This document shows, in pieces, positions 20,547 through 31,354 of a stretch of DNA of 64,000 nt. The notes under the pieces were generated by a model, which saw only the letters and a list, made by a program, of their open reading frames with translations, was not told the origin of the DNA and searched no databases. Origin of the DNA: Pochonia chlamydosporia 170 (taxonomy: Eukaryota > Ascomycota > Sordariomycetes > Hypocreales > Clavicipitaceae); assembly GCF_001653235.2 (NCBI RefSeq), contig NC_035795.1, forward strand, positions 310,001 through 374,000, read 5' to 3'. Position 1 is the first letter of the stretch. Every line of letters starts with the position of its first letter. A program made the translations under genes and the position numbers.

Positions 20547-21941
20547 TTTTGTTGATGGTTTGTTGCAATTTGTTCACAGATGGTTTTTATGTTTGCACGT
20601 TAAGTCCTGATGACCCGTTTTCTTCAATTGAGTTGTTGAGAAAGTGGTGATGTAAAGATGAGGGGTTGCTGTATGGCTTGTCGATATCTGCATCTCGTTG
20701 GATGCCGTTCCCTGCCCATATTTTATACTTTCCCATGTCGGTCTGCATGCAGCAATCTCTACGCCCAAGATAAACAATTACTAAGTTATCAGGAACACGC
20801 GTATGTCTCGATACCTAGTCGGAACTACGAACACACGGTCCGCGAGGTTCTATTCACTGGCCAGAGCTGACAGCAACTGATGATATTATTTAAGAATTAA
20901 TCAGCCTCCGCTATGGCTTGGATGCTACTCTGCGCATCATTGCAGTAACCCTTTTGGCAACTCTGCCATGGATAACTGTGGATCCTCGCGATTCGCGTCA
21001 AAGTTGACCGTTGGGGCTGATTCAGCATCTTTGTTGGCATTTGACAGGTTTTAGTTGGCAACCCACACGGTTTCTCAGCCACTTCGGACTTCGGATCTCA
21101 GTGTCCAGCGATGGCTCAACCAACTCGAAGCTTGTTGGAGATCAGCGGAAGCTTGGTTCCACAGAACAGTTTGAAGCTGTTCTTGAACGCGGCCCGAAGC
21201 TGCCCTAACTTAGTTGCCCTTACTCATGGCAACGATCATTGCGGATATCGTGGAACAGAACGAACGTGGCCAAAACACATCGAGCAGTTAATTTGTCAGA
21301 TCGTGGGATAGATGCGGACGCTGAGTCGTGTCGTGTTGGTGCCTGGCGAGCAAAGCTTGCTCGAAATACCAAGGAGCCTGCTCTTTAATTTGTGTTATAG
21401 AGCAGAAGCCGCAATTGAGTTTCGTTTTGCGGTGCGAACATGACCGCATTCTTTGCAATCAGCTGTTTAACTGTTTGTTTCCAATGAAGAGTGACCATAA
21501 GAGTGATGATGAACTTCAGCCTTGCAGCAAACATGGTTGAATACACGCATAACTTAATTACTCAGAGCGGTTACATATCGCAGCTTAGTCGCCAGAGTAA
21601 CAATGTTCATCTACAACTAGCAAATCATTCGCAACATGTTGCCCGTGCATTGACCAATTCAGATGTGGAAGTTGGCAACTCCGACACCACAACTCTCTAT
21701 TGCACTGCACATAGCCTGCAATTCCATCCTGCTTAGTCGCGTTTCTCCTTGAGCAATCAAGGCATCCATCTCAAACCAACCACCAATTGCAGTTCGTGAC
21801 TTTGCTCGTGTGCAACCGCATGTACGTAGAATGCTTCTGAACCAACACTGCCAATACTCTCTACTTCACCCCCGCATCCACAAACACACCGCATGTTTTG
21901 TATACATCCCGATATAGATGACACTTCATTATCGCTAGTAA
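20547..21941. other. Divergent intergenic region
   Basis: It lies between the minus-strand NmrA-like gene and the plus-strand APH-like gene, so it should contain both promoters. No gene, RNA or transposon end recognised. Confidence 0.5.
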
Positions 21942-22703
21942 TTGCTCATAATTGTAATGGTAACGAACCAAGAACTGAATGACCGTCGAGAGCCCGGGTG
22001 CTCAGTAGTCCTTGCTGACAAGAAGTACTTCCACGTCGGTAACTGGTTTATGAAACGAACACTACGGAAGCATGAATGGCAATCAGTGTCCGATAATACC
22101 GTCATAATCCCTTCGACAACATATCCCCAGCGATGGAAGACGGATGCTGCTATTTTACGGTTTCTCCGCAAAGAGACAAACATCCCGCTGCCACCTGCGG
22201 AATGCACCTTTGAAGACGACGGGGCGTTTTATCTACAAACGCAATTTGTGGAGGGAGTCAGCATGAGAGAGCTAAACCAAGATGAAAAGGAAACAGTGAT
22301 AAAGGAGCTAGAACAACATGTGGTAACTCTACAGTATCTACGGTCGGATACCCCAGGTGTGCCCGGTAAATCGCTTTTATGCGCTCCCCAACGAGTCCAG
22401 AGTGGGCAGTGGAAACCCAACAGCTGCTGGAGACCGAGAGACGGAAAAGCGGATTATGTATTTTGTCATAACGACCTCGGTCAACATAACGTGATAGTTG
22501 ACCCTGACACACTCAAGATTAATGCCATCATTGACTGGGAATTCGGCGGATTTTGGCCTTCGTGGTTCGAAAGACCGTTCTGGAAGCGGCCAGGGCCGAG
22601 TGTGCCGTTGGAGGGGGAAGAAAACGATGTTCAGAGATGTCGTGACTGGTTGATGGATCACGGTGACGAAGTGGTTATGACGCATTTCGGTGTAAATGGG
22701 TAG
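21942..22703 (+). CDS. Aminoglycoside phosphotransferase (APH)-like kinase
   Basis: An intronless frame of 253 residues. The kinase core shows the catalytic loop CHNDLGQHNVIVD (His176, Asp178, Asn183) and the metal-binding IIDWEFGGF (Asp198). The N-lobe is short and no clear glycine-rich loop is seen, as in other compact fungal APH-like proteins. These are small-molecule or protein kinase-fold enzymes abundant in ascomycete genomes; the substrate is not predictable, and antibiotic resistance should not be assumed. The start may be Met6 (21957), since MLIIV ahead of it looks like leader. A second, longer APH-like gene lies 9 kb away on the other strand. Confidence 0.85.
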   Translation: MLIIVMVTNQELNDRREPGCSVVLADKKYFHVGNWFMKRTLRKHEWQSVSDNTVIIPSTTYPQRWKTDAAILRFLRKETNIPLPPAECTFEDDGAFYLQTQFVEGVSMRELNQDEKETVIKELEQHVVTLQYLRSDTPGVPGKSLLCAPQRVQSGQWKPNSCWRPRDGKADYVFCHNDLGQHNVIVDPDTLKINAIIDWEFGGFWPSWFERPFWKRPGPSVPLEGEENDVQRCRDWLMDHGDEVVMTHFGVNG

Positions 22704-22909
22704 AGTGAGCGGTTTGGCGAGGGTGTTCTAGACAATCTGGTTCTGCAGCATCTTAACATGCATTTACAATAAGCACATATAACACGATAGTCAAAATGAG
22801 AACGTGATACCAGCGTGCTTTCATCACGTAGCTACAGTTGAACTCATCACGCGTCATCATTCCAATTAAGATTACTATGTACTATTCCGATTGGTATCAT
22901 ACCCGCTTG

Positions 22910-24750
22910 CTATGCATCAAAAACAGATTTCCTCGACCACTTCGACTTGGCCCTCACCCGCTTACCATACTTGTAAAACACAAAAGGCACAGGAATCAGC
23001 AAGGCCGCAAAACCACCTGTGATGCTCGACCCCGGCCCTACGCCAATGTTGTGATACAGCGGTCCTACAACCAGCGGGAATGCGCCGGCGAAACAAGACC
23101 GCAAAAAGGTATTTGCTGCGACGGCTGAAGCGGCATATGCCTGAAACGTATCAACCAAATAATTCAACGCTGCTTGGAAGATGGTAAAGAAGCCCGTGCC
23201 GAGCATGATGAGCCCGAAGCACGGCGCAATCCAGTGAATGCTTGGATCGGCGGTCCAGCCAAGGAGGAATTGACCGCCGCTAAAGAGAACGGAGCCCAGC
23301 ATCATGGGAGGTAGCCTCTTCTCGGGAACTGCTCTATTTCCCACCGCATGATACACTTTATTGTACAAGGTCTGGTTATAAACGTTGAGGCCACAACCAA
23401 GCATCGCGCCAATAAGGATACAAAGAAACGGCAAAGTAGCAACAAGAGGCTGCCAACCGCGCAGTTCGCCAAAGATGATGGGAATAGCACCAAGCTGCAT
23501 GTACAAAATCCCATAGCAAAAGCTAGCGTACAAAGCCATGAGGAAGCAAATCGGCGTGCACAGAAGCTGCACAGGTCGCAGCAAGAACTTTTGCGCCAGC
23601 TCGCTGACGCTGACGTCCCATTCTTCGAATTTCGCATGCAGCGCCCAGTTTCCTGTGTCGTGGCGCAGGCGCCGGGCTTTGTAGACGAGGAGTTTCTGCG
23701 GGTAGCTTTCGTCGATGAAGATGATGGCCACGATGAGGATGACGACTTGGAGGATGCCGGTGAGGTATTCGGTCCAGCGCCAGCCTAGCGAAGGTTGCTC
23801 TACCACGGCTGCAGAGACTATTGGTCCTATTATAACAGTTAGCAAGATTCTTCTTTCATCGTTTCAGGGTCAAAACAGTTGGACGTACCTAAAACGGGAC
23901 CACCGACAACAGCCATTGCATAGCCAGCCATGGCAATGCCTCGCCAAGCTGGGGAGTACAAATCCCCCAGCACACCACCAGTGTTGGTTACCGGCGCAGA
24001 TGCAAAGAATGCGCCCCAGAATCGCGTCAGCATGAGCGTCTGGAGATCCTTGGCAGTCGCACTACCAAAGCTGAAGCAGATGGCGATAAACATGGGCACC
24101 ATGACGGCGACGCGACGTCCATAGACTTCACTCAGCGGCGCCCAGAGCAACGGCCCGAGTCCAAAGCCAAAGAGGTATAATGTCGTTCCGAGGGTGGCTA
24201 CCTGCGTTCCGACGTGGAATTCCTGCGCAATCTGTGCAGTGCCCGCAGAGTAGGAAGACGATGCCCATGTCGCCGTCATGGTGACGAGTCCGTAGAGCAG
24301 TGTTGTTGATGCCTTTTTGTTTGTCACCCAGTTTAGAGGGTGATAGGGATCGTCTGGCCCTTCAAAGTTGACGAGTTCAGCCTCACTCGTGGGAACATGG
24401 GCAAGAGGATGGCTGAACTGTGGAACTGGCCGCGATCGTATTCTGGAGATGATGGTGTCGCGCCGGGTCACGGTTCTCGCTAGACTTCCCGTGGTGGTTG
24501 CAGCAGACTCTGCGCGCCTTCTTCTAGAGCTCGAGTATGATGTATTGGAACGCATTTCTCGCAGCGTAGGGCGGTGCCCGTCGAGGTCTTCCGATTTGTC
24601 GTCATCGTCAAAGTCGGTATCTTCGCTGGTGGCGCCTAGTGACGATTCGACGTCATGATGGTTTCCAAGGTGGTTTCCAAGGTGGTTTCCGTGAGGTGCT
24701 TCCGATGGAACGGGCAACCTCTCTGGTTCATTATTCTTTTCGTCCGACAT
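22910..24750 (-). CDS. MFS transporter, DHA1 (TPO/FLR1-like) drug or polyamine exporter
   Basis: Two exons, 24750-23889 and 23826-22910, with a 62-nt intron (donor GTACGT, branch GCTAACTG, acceptor ATAATAG); 592 residues. A hydrophilic cytosolic N-terminus of about 150 residues, acidic then Arg/Ser-rich, contains the short repeat HLGNHLGN. The MFS body starts at YHPLNWVTNKKASTTLLYG, the usual entry into TM1 of fungal DHA1 proteins. PLSEVYGRRVAVM is the loop 2-3 signature, and splicing restores the antiporter motif GGPVLGPIV in TM5. About twelve helices are predicted, with a basic tail. The DHA1 family exports drugs, polyamines or toxins by proton antiport at the plasma membrane; the substrate is unknown. 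The start at 24750 (MSDEKNNEPE) is preferred over the upstream Met at 24888, which would add leader-like sequence. Confidence 0.92.
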
Positions 24751-25699
24751 GGCAAGGCATTGAATCAAGAGTCTTAATCCCTTCTTTCTACTCCTCCCCA
24801 AGATAGAACAATGTGAGTGACGAGTTCGTCGCCGTCTATTTAAATGGCCGATAAACTGGGTGAAGCCGGGCCGAAAACCGGCAACCAAATCGGCCGACGC
24901 CGGGAGTTGGAACCTCTCTGCCTTTCATCAAATTGTTTTGCTGCCGAATGCAAGGCATTTGTTTGGTTCCTTTTTGCCCTGTCGGCATGGAAATGCCGCG
25001 GGAATGCTCCGGACATGACGTCATTGGTCAAAATCCCGGCGACTTACCAAATTTGGATGGGAAAATGTCTCCTTTGCATCAAGAACCTGTGTGGGTAGCT
25101 ATTTATTTACCGGAGTAGCCGAAGATGAAATCTTTTTCGACAAATAATAGATGCGGAATACGAAGAAATTTGGCATTGCTGACTCTGTGACCAGTAATAG
25201 TTTTTGTCCATGGATAAGTCGGTTTACGAGATAGCCGATGATCCACCAACTAAGGGTGACACGACAATTGACGAACTACATGTCGTTTTTCGCTTTATTC
25301 CATGGCACAACAATTCACAGCTACAAGGGACAACGGAAATACGCACTCAACACCGGCATACAAATGTGCTGGTGCAAAATGCACTTTGACAAGTAACCAC
25401 ATTGCCACATGTCTTTCAAGGCCGGTATGCAGAATAATCTTGTTAAGCAATATATATCCATCGGTAATGACAGTGTGAGGCTAAGCTCCAGTCGAATAAG
25501 AGCTAGAAGACAACTCCAGACATCACCGCAAAGCACCATTCCTCAACACAATTCCCCGGAGTCTCCCAATTGGACCCAGTCAAGCCTAGTCCTTCGTAAC
25601 TTTATTAGCATATTACTTGCTATCCATCTTTTACTAAGTACTTACTCGAGAAAGCTAAGTATCGTTAGCATGTTATCAGCGAATATTCTCCACAGGGTA
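24751..25699. other. Intergenic: promoter of the MFS gene and 3' side of the knottin-like gene
   Basis: No gene recognised. The end near 25560-25700 becomes AT-rich, with TTACTAAGTACTTACTCG-like sequence of unknown origin. Confidence 0.45.
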
Positions 25700-25977
25700 T
25701 TAATAACTTACACAAGATGCAAGCCCCTATATCCCAAGTCCCATTAGCAGGTCAACAGCAAAAGCTCAAAGGTAACAACTTACATCACCATGCTCGTGGC
25801 AAATGAGCTACAAAAGTATTAGTACAACCAACATTCAATTATGACCAGTCAGCAACGTACTCCGTGGCAGCAGTTTCTCGTAGACACGCAGGCTTCACCT
25901 GGCTTCTTGCAGTGAGGCTTCTTGGCATCGACTACTGCCAATGTGGCCAGAAGCATAGAAAAGATGGCGAGCTTCAT
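25700..25977 (-). CDS. Small secreted six-cysteine peptide with inhibitor-cystine-knot (knottin) spacing
   Basis: Too short for ordinary gene finding; read directly from the minus strand. Exon 1 is 25977-25861, with a signal peptide of 18 residues (MKLAIFSMLLATLAVVDA) and four Cys. A 53-nt intron 25860-25808 has donor GTACGT, branch TACTAAT and acceptor TTTGTAG. Exon 2 starts at 25807. A second intron 25783-25727 (donor GTAAGT, branch GCTAATG, acceptor ATATAG) leads to exon 3, 25726-25700. If it is retained, the frame stops at 25766. Both versions have six Cys: C-x6-C-x5-CC-x4-C-x(9 or 7)-C, the inhibitor cystine knot pattern, including CC-x-GL-x-C across the first junction. The predicted product is 52-55 residues with a mature part of 34-37. 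ICK peptides include toxins, protease or channel inhibitors and antimicrobials; which applies here is unknown. A TATA box lies about 80 nt upstream. Confidence 0.75.
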
Positions 25978-27820
25978 GTTGACAATAAATTGCAAAGAGT
26001 ATGAATGAATTGGTGAGATTCTAATTTGTTTTGGACTTTCGTTGAGACAATGATGCCTTTTATACCTCTATCAACAAGTGTTACATACATACGTCAGTCT
26101 TTAAACAGAATATCTCGTAAGCAAGTGGCCAGGTAGTTTACTTCCTTCACGTGGATGCCGGTCCATTTTGCGCATTGTCCAGAGCACATCTAACGATAGT
26201 TGATCTTCATGCAACCCATGTTGGTGAACGAACTCTGCATGTGTCCCCCGCGACTTAAACTGAAGCAAATGATACTCCACGTCGAGAACCCAACTACGAG
26301 CAGCTACCTTCTGGTTCGCCTACGATCTTGTCCCTGTTTGGCTGTTCCCCTGCCAAATTATGATGTAAGTTGGATCAACGTATCTATGATAGTATGTTTA
26401 GTTGCGAGTGAATGGGTGCCGAAGAAGCCCTTGTTTCTGGTAGAAGGATTCGTGTAAGCTTATGTGCTGAACTCCACGTCTATCCGGCTCCCGCTCCGGA
26501 ACTCGGGATGTTCAGAAACTAACCACAGCCTTATTTGTAAGCGCATGGTTGAGCCGAGACCTCTGAGTTCCAGATTTGTCTAAATTAGAGCAAATCACCG
26601 TCACTCTAGCCAACTTTCGCTTAATATGGAGTGCAACGGTGACGATCCGTCCTCAACTCGTACGAGCTGCGCCATCTTGGACCTGCCGGCCGGCATCTCA
26701 GCCTCTCTGGCATGGAATGTCTTGAGACGGCAACCTTGATGCTTCATAGGGGGTACAACTCGACTTACTTAATTGGGGATTCCGCTGAGTTGGATCAGCA
26801 CCAGTTGGATTCACGAAGTTGACCGTCTCATACCTGCGCATTTTGCCTAGCGGGTTGTCCTCAAGTTTGCATGATTGCTGAGAGTAGGCGTTACTGTGGA
26901 ACCGGACATGCAATCCATCAGCAGTTTAGAAGCTGCAGACTAGTACGTCGTACTTGGAGGCTCATTCTCGGAGCTTCAACTGAAGTCAAGTTGTATAATT
27001 TCAATTTGAGCTAGAACACAGGGCTTGGATACTGCTTTGTGGTTTCTGTAGATCCATCCTCCTTCTTCCCTTATGCAGAAACAGGCGAGGAATGCGACAG
27101 GGCAAACCCGTTTATGTTTGATCGATACTTAATTTTGTTGGCTTTGCTGTTTCGGATGTCGGAGCGAGAATTTCTAAAGAGATCAGCGCGTTGCATCCCA
27201 AAGCGGCAAGCGACCCTGGAAACTAACAGTTTAATCTACTTAATATTTACGGGGTCCGGCATGAAGTTTGTAGTATCAAGTCTACTAACAAACAAGACAG
27301 CGGTTACAGAAATTTAAACAGATACACCCAGTAGGCTGGATAGAATACACGCTTGCTCTTATGATAACCAAGAATTTTAGTCGGGCTATCCTCTTAGATA
27401 GGATTCTTAGATCTCTTAATTATATATTCGTATAAAAGACGCACAATTGTTAATAAATCGAAAACAACGAGACAAAGTGCCGGGCTATGCTGTATCATCC
27501 TGGATCGCTTGATAAACACCTTCTCATTCTGGAAACCCAGCCCTGCAATAGTATTTCTAGTCCAATACTTCAAAGGATTGATATGCTTAAATCTGTTTGA
27601 TGATCCTTACCAAAACATACAGTGTAAGCTTACTGATTGACAACTAAGAGGAAGAAGACGTTGATCGATGATGAAACAACTTTGAATTCTGATTGTACAG
27701 AAAATTCTAACTATTTAACAGCATCCTTCCTGTCGCATTTACAATTCCACGTACTCATCAAGTTGCAACTAGCTGCCAACCTCACCTCAACACTTGACTC
27801 TTTAAAGAATTATCACTACA
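25978..27820. other. Intergenic, partly AT-rich
   Basis: The right end of the knottin gene's promoter is at 25978-26100. No gene is seen in the rest. From about 27300 to 27450 the sequence is AT-rich and degenerate (AGATAGGATTCTTAGATCTC, TTAATTATATATTCG), suggesting old mutated transposon sequence, but no ends or coding remnants could be identified. Confidence 0.45.
26056..26064 (-). promoter_or_regulatory. TATA box of the knottin-like gene
   Basis: On the minus strand GGTATAAAAGG is read here, about 80 nt before the ATG at 25977. This strong TATA box supports the gene being real and highly or conditionally expressed. Confidence 0.6.
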
Positions 27821-28096
27821 ATGTATCTTAAGCACGCACTCGCCTTCCTAACATGTGCTTTGGCCATCAACGCACAACTCGTCAAGGAAAAAACACTCGA
27901 GGGCCGCAAATGCGACCGAGCCGCCTGTCATAAATGCGTCAACCTTTGTCCTCTTCAATGTCTTGACCCAAGAGGAGGAGCTGCTTGCAAGGCCCGGTGC
28001 CGTATGTTAACCACACCAGCCCTTGACTATGGACATATGCTAACATTACGTTTAGGAAAGGATTGCTTCGACGAGAACGGGTGTGGTCTTTGTTAA
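27821..28096 (+). CDS. Small secreted protein with ten cysteines
   Basis: Two exons, 27821-28001 and 28056-28096; the 54-nt intron has donor GTATGT, branch GCTAACAT and acceptor GTTTAG. The spliced product is 73 residues. A signal peptide of about 18 residues (MYLKHALAFLTCALAINA) precedes a short basic stretch and ten Cys within the last 43 residues, spaced x4, x2, x3, x3, x8, x3, x3, x5, x2, ending on Cys. The intron length is a multiple of three with no stop, so retention would give a 91-residue variant with an 18-residue insert between Cys60 and Cys64. No family recognised. Size, secretion and cysteine density suit a fungal effector, antimicrobial or killer-like peptide, but nothing distinguishes these. 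Confidence 0.75.
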   Translation: MYLKHALAFLTCALAINAQLVKEKTLEGRKCDRAACHKCVNLCPLQCLDPRGGAACKARCRMLTTPALDYGHMLTLRLGKDCFDENGCGLC

Positions 28097-29333
28097 TACG
28101 GGTTAAGGGGTTGTCTTCGGAATGTGACTTGGAGAAGGACCTATGATCACAAGTCATTCTTCACTGTGGACTTGCTTACACACTCAGACTCCCATAGTCG
28201 TTGCTAAATTGATCCCATTATAATCCTCGCTTTTTGGTATAGCTTTCAGCTCCCGCATACATTGCTTCAGCCCACCTAGGCAGCTATTTGAAGTCTCCAT
28301 CTTACATAATGGAAGGCATCTGGCTCCGGGTTTGCGCGAAATATGTATTCTTGTTCAACCCCATATTGAACCCAACCTTTATGACTATTATGCAAAAAGA
28401 TGCTCAATTTCAGTAGTGTGAATCTAATTCAGGACCGAACTAATTTCCATACATACCGTCCTTGAACCATTTAAATGTGTTGCTCTTGAAGAATCGTAAA
28501 GGCGACTCCATCGCAAAGCCGGCCAATGCTCAAGTTCCACAACTCTACCGCCACATTCTCCCACAATATTGTCCTTTAATTTGAGTGCCTCTCTTTAAGC
28601 TTCTCATTACTGTTGCCTTGTTGTAGTATACACCTCTATTCCTAAGTACTACACATACAGTAACGTCTGCAGTGATGCCAAAACGTCAGTGCCAACATAC
28701 GCATGGCATGCAATGTGGTCACTGCTTTCCAGTGGGGGACTAAAATTGAAGGATCGCTGGATCAAAAAAACACCTTCCGATCCTGTAATGTAAGTGGTAC
28801 AATTATCCAAATTCCTACAATGGTGCTTCCCTCGGTTGGGCCGAATGGTGTATTCTACAATAATGGTCGCAAACTCGGCGGTTCTATAATCTTGTACCAG
28901 CCAATATGGCTCCTTCTTGACTGCTCGTATTCCAATCTACAATATCAGGCAGTGTCTCCGATAGGATTCACCACCATTATACAGTGACTCGTTCCACAAT
29001 ATCCACAACTTCCAGAATGCGTGATTAGGCACCACCGCCACATCTAGACGGAATCTTCCCACAGCGTCAACTCCCCGTATGGTTCGGAGGGAGGATCATA
29101 AAACGCTCTAGACCAGACAAAAGAACCATCTGTGCAGACGTAACGATTCTTATGTCAGTGAAATGGCCCGTGAACCTCGTTTCAGAAGCGAAAGCCTGCG
29201 GGCTCACATGAAAGGACTTGACACGATATTTAAGTGTTCTTTAACCCTTTATCCAAAGCTATATTTTCCTTTCTTTTTGACTCGCAAGCCCAAGTGAACA
29301 TCTTGGTCAAAGGAATTCCGTCTTTACTTTACA
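28097..29333. other. Intergenic with a possible decayed minus-strand gene fragment
   Basis: No intact gene. On the minus strand, about 29130-28930, two frames separated by a stop or frameshift read YVCTDGSFVWSRAF then RLDVAVVPNHAFWKLWI and WNESLYNGGE. These short blocks vaguely recall repeated lectin-type propeller motifs. The similarity is weak and the frame is broken. Plus-strand sequence before 29334 is the leader of the metalloprotease gene. Confidence 0.35.
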
Positions 29334-30943
29334 ATGAAGTTGCCTGTTTCGCTAGCTGCGTTGACAGCTTTGGCTGTTGCTGCCCCAGCTGCTGGGGCTG
29401 ATCTGACGGTAGATTTGAAGCTCGTTGGCAACACTGAAGTCAAGGCCGTTATTACCAATACAGGCGACAAGGATATCAAGCTGCTCAAGACGGGCACTAT
29501 CCTTAGTCAGGCACCTGTTGAAAAGGTCCTCGTCACTTCCAACAGTATGTTGTAGTCCATGTTTGCATGTGTCAATTACATCTATGGGTCATTAATATTT
29601 GTTCCTAGATACCCGCGTCGGCTTCAATGGCGCCTTGGTCCGCGTCATTCAGCAATATCTAGATGATTCGGCGTTCCAAACTGTTGGCGCGGGCAAGACG
29701 GTCGAAAATGTCTTTGATCTAGCTGCCATGTTTGACCTGTCTAAAGGAGGACTGTACACCGTCCAGGCCAACGACTCCATCTCCGTTGCGAACGAACAGA
29801 ACAGGATCACCGGGTCTATCCCATATGCTTCCAACGTTTTGGAAATTCAAGTCGACGGCTCCAAGGCGTCTGAATCCCGCACCCTAGCGTACGCCGACTT
29901 CAAGCGCGCCGTTACCCGTTGTGATGGCGATCGTCGAAACGTAGTCACAAACGCCATGCACCGGTGCCGCGAACTGTCCGCTGCGGCTCAATACGAAGCC
30001 GCTCAGGGGCAGGCATCTCGCATGGACGAGTACTTCAAGAGATCTGATGAGAAGACTCGCGGTACTGTGAGTGATGTGTTCCGCAAGGTCGGGGAGGTAT
30101 GTTCGTCCATGACGGCAGGGTACGCACGCCTCTACTGCTACGACGTGCACAAGGGCTGCGACGGCGGTGCTGTTGCCCTTACGTATCCTGGACAGAGTGA
30201 CATGGTTCTCTGCGATACCTTCTTCAAGTCGATTCCCCCTTCGAACAACCAATGCCACGGGGGTGATCAGGGCACAGTGCTCATCCACGAGGCAACTCAT
30301 CTTTCTCAGGTCAAAGGAACAGGTGACCACGGCTACGGCTACGATTCCGTGAAGAAGAACTCAGCAGATGTGAACATCAAACATGCTGATGCGTACACGT
30401 ACTTTGCCAAGTCGTTTTACGAGTCTTGCTCAAACAGCGGTGATCCCAATAGCTACCAGGTGTACGTTTGCAAGGACACCAATAAGAAGGGTGGATGTGT
30501 CGGTGTTCGCGGAAAATGTAAGTTCTCAGGAACATGGACTCAGGAACATGGATAGAATAGCACAAATGCTAACTTGGATGTATAGTCGGCAAATGCGGTA
30601 TGTATTGCGACGCGGCAGTGTCTTGGAGGAAGTGTTGAACTAATTTTGTTGCAGCGAACCTCCCGCTTGACTTTAACAATGCGGTTTCTTCCCTAGGTGG
30701 AAGTTATACTCGCGAATGTACTGCTTTCAAGTAGGTTTACCATTGAATGAACATGCGTGGAGGCATTATGCTAACGAAGGGACTTAGGGACAATGACTGC
30801 AAGGGCCAGTAAGTATTCATGGTTTGCTCTACACAGCCAGACAACACTAACGAGTCGATAGGAACCTAAAAATCGCAAAGGGACAGCAGATGAACAGTTT
30901 GCCCGCCGGCATGAACGATCAAATTTCGTCGGTACGTTGCTAA
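29334..30943 (+). CDS. Secreted deuterolysin (M35) metalloprotease with a C-terminal crystallin-like extension
   Basis: My model has six exons: 29334-29544, 29609-30517, 30586-30597 (12 nt), 30655-30730, 30788-30808 (21 nt) and 30862-30943; 436 residues. Donors are GTATGT, GTAAGT, GTATGT, GTAGGT and GTAAGT. Signal peptide about 1-21, then a propeptide. The catalytic site is GTVLIHEATHLSQ with His297, Glu298 and His301, plus Asp310 in GTGDHGYG, the aspzincin pattern of M35. Deuterolysins are secreted zinc endopeptidases with preference for basic proteins. The usual M35 end (AYTYFAKSFYESC) is followed by about 80 more residues with conserved-looking blocks: VCKDTNKKGGC, GKCANLPLDFNNAVSS, CTAFKDNDC and SLPAGMNDQISSVRC. 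This resembles small secreted fungal domains of crystallin-like type. Reading without the later introns would stop at 30553 inside this domain. Confidence 0.88.
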
Positions 30944-31354
30944 ATCTGAATCGTTGGGGCTGGCTGCCCCGAGATTGTGAATGAACTACTGTAAACATGG
31001 CCGAAAAATGCTACAGAGCATCATCGGTACCCCTTCCGATTATGTTGTATATATTGTCGTAGGAAGATATCTAGGTATCAGTTGGGTCATAGATGTAAAT
31101 ACTGATGGATCGAGATGATACATGCCGCTCGCACCACATGTCCCTTTCTTTGGTCTATAGTTGTCACTCATTTCCTCTTCTTTGTTGATGGACTCCTTGA
31201 TGTTTCGGAATCTATTTCTGTGTACGCTAGATCAGTGGTGGGGAATAGGCCCTTTGACTGCGTTGGACTGAACATACACCCACCCACGGAGACATTGTCA
31301 AGGGGAACAGATTGTAGCATTCTAATCCAATTGAGTCTCAATATGTGATGGTGT
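30944..31354. other. Convergent intergenic region
   Basis: It lies between the 3' ends of the M35 gene (plus) and the second APH-like gene (minus). No features recognised. Confidence 0.5.

Noticed and set aside
21942..22703. Antibiotic-resistance gene
   Set aside because: APH-like fold proteins are numerous in fungi with unrelated substrates; sequence gives no sign of aminoglycoside specificity.
30932..31017. Further intron after the M35 tail (GTACGT at 30932)
   Set aside because: Reading straight through ends at a stop just after NDQISSVRC, a plausible domain end; splicing would append a tail with no similarity to anything.
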